Positions 1-5,163 of a DNA stretch of 6,262 nt are shown in pieces. The position numbers and the translations under genes are program-made. Each line of letters opens with the position of its first letter. Position 1 is the first letter of the stretch. The stretch lies in NCBI GenBank assembly GCA_021844725.1, contig JAKBSX010000187.1:1-6262 (forward strand), given 5' to 3'. The notes under the pieces are model-generated. The model did not search any database, was not told where the DNA came from, and worked only from the letters and a program-made list of their open reading frames with translations. The DNA comes from Actinomycetes bacterium (lineage in GTDB: Bacteria; Actinomycetota; Acidimicrobiia; Acidimicrobiales; Acidimicrobiaceae).

Positions 1-11
1 TTTGTGAGTGA

Positions 12-281
12 ACCCATCTTCAATGCAATACTAAGATAACATGTATTAAAGATGCTGGCAAATTTCGCTTCCTTCGGAGACCCAAATCGGCAGAGATTTG
101 CCAGTTTGATTGTACAGAGAGAAATGACTGCAATACGGTAGGAATTGCTCATGCAAATAACAATCAAGAAATAACCAGGTCTGCGTTTCCTAACAGCGTG
201 GTATGGGATAAACAGGACAGTTCGGCTTTAGATGAGATGCTGGAGCCAGTTGAGTTACAATTTCAGAGGTTTCGTAGCTAA
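12..281 (+). pseudogene. Cysteine-containing open frame without a start codon, possible gene remnant
   Basis: This frame stays open for 89 codons between a TGA at 9-11 and a TAA at 279-281. It has no ATG, GTG or TTG in its first 60 codons. Its translation has five cysteines in the first 40 residues, spaced CX5C and, further on, CX3C with another Cys six positions later. It ends in an acidic then basic tail (DEMLEPVELQFQRF). The cysteine spacing could suggest a former metal-binding protein, but I do not recognise a family. The TAA is followed at once by ATG at 282. It may be the broken end of a gene that begins outside the window, or chance. Confidence 0.2.
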
Positions 282-500
282 ATGTCATTGCTTCAGGTAT
301 TGAACGTCCTTGTCCTACTCTTCATTATTGGAAATCTGAATCACCAAACCACCTTCCAGCTTGGGCTCGTTGAGCTGGCCATATCTGGGCTGACACAAGC
401 GACAGTCTGCTGGTCTATTCCCGGAACCAGAAGACCGTACGCTTCTCCGGAAATTTCAAAGCTCGACAACTGGTCTGCATTGGCAGGTATTGCAGAATAG
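282..500 (+). CDS. Doubtful small ORF with hydrophobic N-terminus
   Basis: This 72-codon frame has an ATG directly after the TAA at 279-281. The first 20 residues are strongly hydrophobic (MSLLQVLNVLVLLFIIGNL), which could be a membrane segment or signal peptide. The remainder is unremarkable, with one cysteine. An upstream GAGG at 266-269 (cAGAGGT) gives only a distant ribosome binding site. The opposite strand is also open here (341-529, TTG start, 62 codons), so openness itself is weak evidence. No family is recognised. It is listed because nothing else explains this stretch. Confidence 0.15.
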   Translation: MSLLQVLNVLVLLFIIGNLNHQTTFQLGLVELAISGLTQATVCWSIPGTRRPYASPEISKLDNWSALAGIAE

Positions 501-686
501 TAAACTGGCGTTATCAAGAGTTGGGGCAATAAGCCTACACACCTTTACCCTGCTTCGGACCGCGATAAGTTTTATCCAAAGACTGTTAACAGCGCAGAAT
601 GAACGCAAGTGAAACTATAGCAAGATTAGTTATTGCTTTACAAACTTTGAAAGTGACTTCTTACCGCAGAATGGGAGATTATGCAG

Positions 687-1118
687 TCAGTCTCGTGTTC
701 CATGTTTTGAACGCAATTCTGAAATGTAATCCTCAGCCAAATTGCGCCCTTTTCCTGTTAGAGCATATTTTGGATCGGTGCCATCACTTCTTCCGACCGC
801 CCTGATTATTCCTTTCTTCAAGAGTCGGTTGTTGAAGTTGCCACCGGTAAACCAACTGCCGTAGGTCTGACCCCAGACAGTTAATTTGTTCTGAACTTCC
901 ACTTTTGTAAGTTCAAAATCTGGATAGAATGTTAGGATCACTGCTTTTTGCGTCCCGATGTCGTCGAGGTGACTGATTATATCAGCATCTTCCGAATCCT
1001 TCTGTACTACTGTGTGATGTACACCGAAACTTTCACGTCTATGATTCTCAGCTACTTCCAGAGCAGTAACTCTCTTTTCAAGAGAGATTATCCTGTTGAT
1101 CAGCTGTTCTTGGCTCAA
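687..1118 (-). CDS. Coiled-coil and winged-helix protein, 143 aa (last gene of operon)
   Basis: This is probably a small DNA-binding protein. Residues about 4-30 form a heptad-like coiled coil (LINRIISLEKRVTALEVAE), suited to dimerisation. Residues about 48-140 look like a winged helix: helices around TQKAVILTFY and NKLTVWGQTYG, a recognition-helix-like NNRLLKKGIIRAVGR, then the wing ending in KYALTGKGRNLAEDYI. The pattern 'LLKKGII ... YALTGKG' is typical of archaeal winged helices. The start is TTG at 1118. There is no in-frame ATG nearby, and the ribosome binding site GAGGTG lies seven bases upstream. The gene begins 11 bases after the stop of the preceding gene, and the TGA of that gene runs into the GAGGTG, which suggests translational coupling. 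The layout resembles the 139-residue neighbour, so the two may be diverged paralogues or partners. The target is unknown. Confidence 0.75.
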   Translation of the reverse strand: MSQEQLINRIISLEKRVTALEVAENHRRESFGVHHTVVQKDSEDADIISHLDDIGTQKAVILTFYPDFELTKVEVQNKLTVWGQTYGSWFTGGNFNNRLLKKGIIRAVGRSDGTDPKYALTGKGRNLAEDYISELRSKHGTRD

Positions 1119-1129
1119 TTTTCAACACC

Positions 1130-1549
1130 TCAATCATTGGGCATCCTTTGAATTTGCCCAGCACCAGTAGCCGTAAGTTCCCAACTATCTAGTTCGCCAT
1201 TCGCACCATTGCTCTTTTGGATCCAACCCCTTCGAACTAACCTTGATACACACATTGAGAGGTTAACAGGAAGCGGTTGTTTCGCGGCCATCATGGTTTC
1301 CCTGATATCTCTCGTTCCGTTCGAAGAATGTCTTTCAATTACTTCTCTGTAATAGAAGACCAGCATTACCCGCCTTATATCATCTCTAGGTCTCTTCATC
1401 GAAATAAATTCATTTAGAGAAAGCTTCTTCTCCGCAATACTGGCTCTGCTATGTTCGTTTGACAGAAATCGTTGTTCTAATGCTTTTAGCCGTTCATCCA
1501 TAGACTCGACTCTTTGCTCGATCCGTTCAACTATGTCATCAATTCCCAT
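1130..1549 (-). CDS. Coiled-coil and winged-helix protein, 139 aa (middle gene of operon)
   Basis: The N-terminal 40 residues form a strong coiled coil (IVERIEQRVESMDERLKALEQRF). The rest matches an archaeal winged-helix family that I recall by its pattern: a 'KKLS-x-x-EF' opening (here KKLSLNEFI), a tyrosine-rich helix (MLVFYYREVIE), 'DIRE..AAK.P.P.N' (here residues about 85-100), a recognition-helix region VSRLVRRGWI, and a final strand 'WELTATG'. The same pattern, in decayed form, appears in the pseudogene at 3908-4345, so the window holds two copies. It starts at ATG 1549, only three bases after the TAA of the upstream gene, with GAGGGTGAG as ribosome binding site inside that gene's end. 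Such spacing means co-translation. It is likely a dimeric or oligomeric DNA-binding regulator, though protein-protein roles are possible. No target is visible. Confidence 0.78.
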   Translation of the reverse strand: MGIDDIVERIEQRVESMDERLKALEQRFLSNEHSRASIAEKKLSLNEFISMKRPRDDIRRVMLVFYYREVIERHSSNGTRDIRETMMAAKQPLPVNLSMCVSRLVRRGWIQKSNGANGELDSWELTATGAGQIQRMPND

Positions 1550-1552
1550 ACG

Positions 1553-2014
1553 TTACTCACCCTCTGGGTTCAGTAAACTGTAAAATCTGTTGAGTTCTGG
1601 CTCAACCAGATTTATATTCACTGCATGATATGAGATTCCATCTTTGGTTTGAGTCCGAATCTTCCCTTTCTTTCTGAGATTCATAGTCCAAGGAAAAATT
1701 GAACCCATTCTCATCCCCAACTCATTGGCAATTTCTTCATTCGACACATCTTCTGATGCTGCAAGCCCGCCTTCTTTGGCGTATAACTTGCCTATGAGAT
1801 AGAGAAGAATTCTATCCTCTCCGGTTAATCTCTCTTTCTGCAGCAGGTAGACCTTTCCTTCATTGGTAATTCGTACCATGCGTTTAGCAATGTCGAAGCA
1901 TCTTTCAAGTGCATTAGCATAATCGACAGTCATCTCCGATCTAATCCTACTGGCAAGGTCGCTTCTACCTTCAGCCTTATCGTTGGTTATCATCATATAA
2001 TGACCATAATTCAT
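1553..2014 (-). CDS. Winged-helix-like protein, 153 aa (first gene of operon)
   Basis: I recall similar proteins from Nitrososphaeria and neighbouring archaea: an N-terminal stretch 'RIRSEMTVDYANALERCFDIAKRMV' (cited in part), a conserved 'LTGEDRILLYLIGKLYAKEGG' helix (residues about 63-84), a helix-turn-helix of the type 'VSNEEIANELGM...IFPWTMNLRKKGKI', and a C-terminal 'YHAVNINLVEPELNRFY'. The second helix pair with 'LRKKGKI' fits a winged-helix DNA-binding fold. The first ATG is at 2014. A strong TATA box at 2030-2037 predicts transcription from about 2007-2009, just inside that ATG, so ATG 1996 or 1993 (residues 7 and 8) may be the true start. It heads the three-gene operon. It may act with the two following coiled-coil/winged-helix proteins or control their expression. 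This is inference. Confidence 0.78.
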   Translation of the reverse strand: MNYGHYMMITNDKAEGRSDLASRIRSEMTVDYANALERCFDIAKRMVRITNEGKVYLLQKERLTGEDRILLYLIGKLYAKEGGLAASEDVSNEEIANELGMRMGSIFPWTMNLRKKGKIRTQTKDGISYHAVNINLVEPELNRFYSLLNPEGE

Positions 2015-2029
2015 ATAATTAATATCCAG

Positions 2030-2044
2030 TATTTATACTTTAAC
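2030..2044 (-). promoter_or_regulatory. Archaeal TATA box with BRE-like element for the 687-2014 operon
   Basis: On the minus strand the sequence reads GGTTAAAGTATAAATAC. TATAAATA (2030-2037) is close to the archaeal TATA consensus, and the A-rich TTAAAG just upstream fits a TFB recognition element. The usual distance of about 25 bases puts the transcription start near 2007-2009. This implies a very short leader or translation from ATG 1996/1993. It is the best promoter in the window. Confidence 0.6.
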
Positions 2045-2076
2045 CTATACTAATGGTGGATAACTGCAATTATCAA

Positions 2077-2259
2077 TCACATGAACATTATATTACCATC
2101 TGTCATTACGCCCGACAACAGAGGAGTCCAATAGTCACCACGACCTAAAGTTATGAGTGATAGAAAAACGGTTTCCGTAGCTAGGTCGCATAAGGCGTCA
2201 ACTCGGGAAGTGAGAAACGGCAGAAGCGCCGATTTGAGATTCCCCAGGCCAACTCTCAT
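2077..2259 (-). CDS. Doubtful 60-residue ORF
   Basis: An ATG at 2259 opens a 60-codon frame ending in TGA. The translation is rich in hydrophobic residues (SALLPFL, ETVFLSLITL, DYWTPLLSGVM) but lacks a clean membrane segment, and I do not recognise it. No ribosome binding site precedes the ATG. A TATA-like sequence at 2327-2334 would give a leader of about 45 bases. The opposite strand is also partly open here. It may be a small protein, or a chance frame in the gap between two transcription units. Confidence 0.2.
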   Translation of the reverse strand: MRVGLGNLKSALLPFLTSRVDALCDLATETVFLSLITLGRGDYWTPLLSGVMTDGNIMFM

Positions 2260-2398
2260 ATTGAAATGGTACGTTTTCTAAACACCCAACTCAATTGAAA
2301 TTGTTTTGCCTGAATTAGTATTGCGATATTATACCGCATTTGGAACATGCCAAGATTATGCCCATCATAGTGCCACAGCGTACTCAAAACGAGGTTTA

Positions 2399-3034
2399 TC
2401 ACAAATATGCCTCTGCAAAGGCACTCTCAGTCATAGGTCCGACAATTTGAGTAAAACCGGGAACGATAGAACTGCGAAGTAGTCTGAATATCTTCGCTAG
2501 GTCGGGGGCTTCGAGTTCTGCGAAGCCCAGCTTTTGCTCTTGACCATCTTTCACCAACCCTAATGTTCTCTTGGGGCGATCGATCCAAAGACCATAAGCA
2601 CCATCAGGTAGTGAATTAACCTTCAAGTTTCCATTCACGGCTTGACTACTGAGATCCTTGGGCCCCACAACCCAGCGATAGAAGCCCCTGTTAACTTCAA
2701 TGCCTGAATTCACAAGAAATAATTGAGCAACGTCTACTATGTCTGAGACCTCTTGGTATGATCGGGGTATCTTGTACTCATGTTCTAGCTCGTTCCTCGG
2801 AACAGTAATCATATGATGGATTGCTTGTGGTATGAATAGTCCGGTAAGGCGTAGCATTTCTGCCTTCCTAGGAAAACCACATCTTTGACTCTCAGCGTGT
2901 CCTCGTAGACCGTATGCATATAACAGAGTGTCAACACGGTTTTCAACTGCTCTTTTTGCGTTACTCAAGGCGTTCACTTTGCCCCTGTCAGAAGGTTCAA
3001 GAAGGTCTTGTTTCGCGAACTCAAGAAAGGTCAA
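2399..3034 (-). CDS. HEPN-like protein with R-x4-H motif (N-terminus in question)
   Basis: The N-terminal half is helical and resembles a HEPN domain: 'NALSNAKRAVENRVDTLL' at residues 21-38, and RNELEH at residues 80-85. The latter fits the R-x4-6-H motif, with a polar residue after the Arg, that forms the RNase active site in many HEPN proteins. The C-terminal half (about 110-211) is predicted to be beta-rich and is unknown to me. TTG at 3034 with GAGG eight bases upstream is the first possible in-frame start. However, the frame stays open and protein-like upstream to 3136 (LHDFLRELESNG..., FEAEALTFLEF). A GTG at 3140 overlaps the upstream stop as GTGA but lies one frame off. The native product is probably about 246 residues, made either through a +1 frameshift near 3113 or in an ancestor before an indel. 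The role is unknown. HEPN proteins are often toxins or antiviral RNases paired with a small regulator, and here the coupled upstream gene would be that partner (inference). Confidence 0.7.
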   Translation of the reverse strand: MTFLEFAKQDLLEPSDRGKVNALSNAKRAVENRVDTLLYAYGLRGHAESQRCGFPRKAEMLRLTGLFIPQAIHHMITVPRNELEHEYKIPRSYQEVSDIVDVAQLFLVNSGIEVNRGFYRWVVGPKDLSSQAVNGNLKVNSLPDGAYGLWIDRPKRTLGLVKDGQEQKLGFAELEAPDLAKIFRLLRSSIVPGFTQIVGPMTESAFAEAYL

Positions 3035-3110
3035 TGCTTCTGCCTCAAACAGCTGCTGTGCGACAAACGCCGCAAATGCGACTCCGTTAGACTCTAGTTC
3101 CCTTAAGAAG

Positions 3111-3140
3111 TCATGAAGGTATACTGCCGTTCTTAGTCAC
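3111..3140 (-). other. GTGA overlap start and TGA interruption needing +1 frameshift
   Basis: GTG at 3140-3138 overlaps the TGA (3139-3137) of the upstream gene and opens a nine-codon frame (VTKNGSIPS) ending at TGA 3113-3111. Shifting +1 at this TGA (TCA TGA C read as TCA, then GAC) continues directly into the open frame of the HEPN-like gene. The local arrangement recalls +1 frameshift sites of RF2 and antizyme genes, where a slow UGA is skipped. A simple one-base insertion (mutation or sequencing error) is equally possible. Without a frameshift the peptide would be nine residues. Confidence 0.5.
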
Positions 3141-3646
3141 CTTAAAGCAGACAGTTCTTCCTGAATCGCCTGTTCCCCGGTCAACATTAAAATGTATCTA
3201 TACTCGCCATCATGCTGGATTCGGTTGACAAACATTGTCGCTTTGCTTAAGTCTCTCGCGACGTTTGAAGCGTGTACCTTTGAGACCCTGAATTTACGCG
3301 TCAGTATTTGTGAAAGTTGCACAGCAGACAGACCATCTATTCCCAATTGATCCTTTGCTATCTTCAGAACGGCCAAGCACTTGACTATCAGTTTGCCATT
3401 GGCTGCGAATAATTTCACATAGTCTCCTGCTTCAACGACATTTGTCATGAAAATGGCGACAGGATCTTCCACATTTTCTGGGCTAATTGAGGAGGCGTGC
3501 TGTTTTGGTTCTTTTTGGGCATTTCTTTTGTTTTCAAGTATCAAGTCTTGAAAGATTATTTGGAATGCTATATTGCGAAGAGGTTCTTCCAAACCGTTGA
3601 TCTCGTCCTTCGCCCTTCTTGCAAGCTCATTATATGGTATCGACAT
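3137..3646 (-). CDS. Cassette B first gene: helical and winged-helix protein, 169 aa, paralogue of 4342-4872
   Basis: It shares a layout and sequence with the gene at 4342-4872. An N-terminal helix contains LEEPL (residues 19-23) followed by AFQIIFQDLI. A polar linker covers about 38-60, then a conserved segment IFMTNVVEAGDYVKLF (65-80), then a C-terminal winged helix from about 91: LKIAKDQLGIDGLSAVQL, a recognition-helix region KVHASNVARDL (123-133), and a wing with FVNRI...YRYIL. ATG 3646 has GAGGAG eight bases upstream. ATG 3652 is two codons earlier but too close to that site, and a GTG at 3712 would add 22 residues unlike the paralogue. The stop TGA overlaps GTG of the next gene (GTGA), so the two are translationally coupled. 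It is probably a DNA-binding regulator, or antitoxin-like partner, of the HEPN-like protein. I recall such proteins from Nitrososphaeria as uncharacterised. Confidence 0.78.
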   Translation of the reverse strand: MSIPYNELARRAKDEINGLEEPLRNIAFQIIFQDLILENKRNAQKEPKQHASSISPENVEDPVAIFMTNVVEAGDYVKLFAANGKLIVKCLAVLKIAKDQLGIDGLSAVQLSQILTRKFRVSKVHASNVARDLSKATMFVNRIQHDGEYRYILMLTGEQAIQEELSALR

Positions 3647-3712
3647 TTTCATGACTCCTCTTATTTCCCATTCTCCATTGCCATGAAGTAATTCAAACCT
3701 CATGGTCCGCAC

Positions 3713-3907
3713 GGCATTCTAACATTGGGTTGATTCTCATGGAAACTTTAACCTTCTGCCAGATGGCTGAGTGAATTGAAATATCCTTCGGTGGAACTAA
3801 TCCTTAATTTCTTCAATGGCCTCAGTAAGATCGTTATGTTTAGGATTGATGTTCGTTCGGGGGCAATCATTAACATGATCGGTAACGCAGGTCAGATCCG
3901 GCGCTAT
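3713..3907 (-). other. Gap after pseudogene, with a short protein-like open tail
   Basis: After the terminal TGA of the pseudogene (3910-3908) the same frame continues open for 36 codons to TAG at 3799-3797. It has no start codon but a protein-like end (NDLTEAIEEIKD, with two cysteines before it). This may be the remains of a further gene, or of a longer version of the pseudogene. Between 3713 and 3796 lies only a T/A-mixed stretch upstream of the next cassette. I find no clear TATA box, so cassette B may depend on transcription from cassette A. Confidence 0.3.
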
Positions 3908-4345
3908 TCACTTCTTGAAGCCCTCTTGTACTGAATTTATGCCCGGATTCGTCAGTGACAATGCCTTCTTGCCATCTTTCTTCTCCTTTTATTCCATCAT
4001 AAGTCCTTTAGCAACATTGGTCATTATTGCTCGACTGATGTTCCTAGGCACTGGATATTTCGCCGGGCGGATGTTCTCATCAATGTCGTCAACATTGAAT
4101 TAAGATGTGTTTATATGGCATCAAGACCGTAGCCTTTCTCCAGAGAGTCTTCTCCACTTTGCCTTTTTGGTTTCTTCTCGAGAATAAGTTCTTTTTACTG
4201 ATGTCCTTTTTGTGGCACGCTTGGGTCTTGTTTTAAACGTTTCTTCTAAGACAAATTGCAGTTTATCATGCCCTTTAACTCTATTCTTGATTTCCTCCAA
4301 TTCACCGTCGAGCATTTTCGTTCGTCGATCCGTCTCATTTGTCAA
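3908..4345 (-). pseudogene. Decayed coiled-coil and winged-helix gene (cassette A second gene)
   Basis: The frame opens with TTG at 4345, overlapping the TGA of the upstream gene as TTGA. It encodes 74 residues: a coiled coil (GELEEIKNRVKG), a basic linker (RPKRATKRTSVK), then nonsense to TGA 4123-4121. Dropping one A from the AAAAA run at about 4192-4196 restores family-like sequence (SVKELILEKKPK, then LEKGYGLDAI). Downstream, back in the original frame, the family core is plain: FNVDDIDENIRPAKYPVP, then ISRAIMTNVAKGLMME, then KEKKDGKKALSLTNPG and a final GFKK before TGA 3910-3908. TAA codons interrupt it at 4102-4100 and 3991-3989, the second replacing the residue between MME and KEKKD. 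The gene therefore has at least two frameshifts and two or more stops. It belongs to the same family as the gene at 1130-1549. An intact 74-residue product could still be made, but I judge it non-functional. Confidence 0.75.
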
Positions 4346-4872
4346 CGCTGCGTTTTTGATTCTGCCTCGATCATTTGTTTCAAATGCTCTCTTCCTGCTT
4401 CAAGTAGAATGTATTTTTGTGCCTTGCCATTACGAATTCTCGTCACGAAACGTGGGACCTTCAGGAGCTCTCTGTTTATGTTCTGCCTGTGAACTTCCTT
4501 TATTTGAAATTTTTGAGTCAGCATTTTATAGATCTGTGGAGCGTCCAGTCCCTCTATTCCAAATGAGTCCTTCGCTATCTTAAGGATGATCATGCTCTTT
4601 TCTCTAAGATGCCCTCTTGTGGTTAAGATAGTGGCGTATTCGCCAGGATCTACAGCACTAGCAAGAAATACCATCATTTGGTCATTTTGATTCGTGGACT
4701 CAGGCGTCAATTGTTCCTTTCCCTTGCTATTTATTGAGTTTCGATCACTCTCTCTCCTGATAATATCGGAAAGTATGACTTCAAAAGCTGAGGTCTTCAA
4801 CGGTTCTTCTAAATCTTTTGTTAGCTCTCTAGCTTTCTCAATCGCACTCAAGTATGTCGAAGTATCTTTCAT
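4342..4872 (-). CDS. Cassette A first gene: helical and winged-helix protein, 176 aa
   Basis: This is the paralogue of the gene at 3137-3646. It has LEEPLK near residues 21-26 followed by AFEVILSDII, a polar Asn/Ser/Gln-rich linker (about 40-65), MMVFLASAVDPGEYATIL (about 66-83), and a C-terminal winged helix. The winged helix runs ILKIAKDSFGIEGLDAPQI, MLTQKFQI, KEVHRQNINRELLK as the likely recognition helix, and a wing RFVTRIRNG...KYILL. The start chosen is ATG 4872 because GGAAGGAAGG ends four bases upstream and the protein then begins where its paralogue does. A TTG at 4941 would add 23 residues with no counterpart. The stop overlaps TTG of the next gene (TTGA). It is probably a DNA-binding protein coupled to the product of the now broken downstream gene. 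The family is uncharacterised as far as I know. Confidence 0.8.
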   Translation of the reverse strand: MKDTSTYLSAIEKARELTKDLEEPLKTSAFEVILSDIIRRESDRNSINSKGKEQLTPESTNQNDQMMVFLASAVDPGEYATILTTRGHLREKSMIILKIAKDSFGIEGLDAPQIYKMLTQKFQIKEVHRQNINRELLKVPRFVTRIRNGKAQKYILLEAGREHLKQMIEAESKTQR

Positions 4873-5041
4873 GTTGCCTTCCTTCCATGCGCTTCCCATC
4901 CGAGGGAAGAATGTTTTTGGCAGTATTTCTAAGTCTCCCAAATGGTAAGGTAGGAAAGTCTGGAATTAAGGACAAGACGCCATCAGTAATTCTACCATGG
5001 GAAATTGCCATAGTGAAAGAATTGTATTGAATCCCACGCAT
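4838..5041 (-). CDS. Doubtful 67-residue ORF overlapping the start of 4342-4872
   Basis: ATG at 5041 opens 67 codons in a different frame, running 35 bases into the gene at 4342-4872. Its translation starts MRGIQYNSFTMAISHGRI, is of mixed composition, and ends in a charged stretch that is only the shifted reading of the next gene's start. The only purine-rich sequence upstream is GGGAAAAG, about nine bases from the ATG. I do not recognise it. It might be a small leader or upstream protein translated ahead of cassette A, but it could well be chance. Confidence 0.2.
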   Translation of the reverse strand: MRGIQYNSFTMAISHGRITDGVLSLIPDFPTLPFGRLRNTAKNILPSDGKRMEGRQHERYFDILECD

Positions 5042-5088
5042 ATTCGTTACTTTTCCCGAGCCAATTTAGATTAGAAACCCTTGTTCTC

Positions 5089-5109
5089 ATGGATACCTGT
5101 AGCATCCAT
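5089..5109. repeat. Small inverted repeat in the 5042-5163 gap
   Basis: ATGGAT (5089-5094) and ATCCAT (5104-5109) are perfect six-base inverted arms around a nine-base centre. It lies between the 267-residue gene and cassette A, about 20 bases downstream of the predicted start for the TATA-like box near 5150. It could be an operator for a dimeric winged-helix protein or a weak hairpin, but arms this short also occur by chance. Confidence 0.2.
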
Positions 5110-5148
5110 CAAGATGGGATTACTTCGCGTTGATAGGATGGCATTCCC

Positions 5149-5159
5149 CAAATATATCC
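5149..5159 (-). promoter_or_regulatory. Possible TATA box upstream of cassette A
   Basis: The minus strand reads GGATATATTTGG just after the stop codon of the gene ending at 5164. ATATATTT resembles an archaeal TATA box, and a start near 5125-5128 would produce a transcript for the doubtful ORF at 5041 and cassette A. The leader to ATG 4872 would be long (about 255 bases), which weakens the case. No clear BRE is seen. Confidence 0.3.
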
Positions 5160-5163
5160 AATC

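Larger units (their letters stand above)
1..686. other. Left flank with no convincing gene
   Basis: I read this stretch in all frames. Apart from the two weak plus-strand frames at 12-281 and 282-500, I see only short frames broken by stops. Around 340-430 the minus strand gives protein-like segments in more than one frame (for example DCRLCQPRYG, with a CxxC, then EGGLVIQISNNEE before a TAG). This could be the decayed remains of a gene, but I cannot assign a family. From about 530 to 686, downstream of the minus-strand operon, I see no clear T-rich terminator, RNA gene or repeat. Confidence 0.4.
2015..2398. other. Intergenic region between HEPN-like gene and winged-helix operon
   Basis: The operon promoter occupies about 2030-2044. 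A second TATA-like sequence (GTATAATA on the minus strand, 2327-2334) could serve the doubtful small ORF at 2077-2259. I see no rRNA, tRNA, CRISPR repeat or strong terminator hairpin. The short palindromic stretch CAATTGAAATTG at 2292-2303 is too weak to call an operator. Confidence 0.4.

Noticed and set aside
599..1151. Plus-strand frames at 599-805 and 948-1151
   Set aside because: Both overlap the supported minus-strand gene at 687-1118 in antisense and have no ribosome binding site or family pattern.
4080..4098. Perfect inverted repeat TCAATGT-CGTCA-ACATTGA
   Set aside because: It falls on the family-conserved FNVDDI codons of the pseudogene, so it is explained by former coding sequence and not by an operator or attachment site.
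3915..4103. Plus-strand 62-codon hydrophobic frame that looks like a small membrane protein
   Set aside because: It lies antisense to the recognisable decayed winged-helix core of the pseudogene, which explains its composition.
4110..4117. TTTATATG resembling a plus-strand archaeal TATA box
   Set aside because: No plausible plus-strand gene follows, and it lies within the decayed gene.
4212..4583. Serine- and phenylalanine-rich plus-strand frames at 4212-4583, 4256-4492 and 4694-4948
   Set aside because: They are antisense shadows of the lysine- and glutamate-rich minus-strand gene at 4342-4872 and its partner. The composition is what antisense reading gives.
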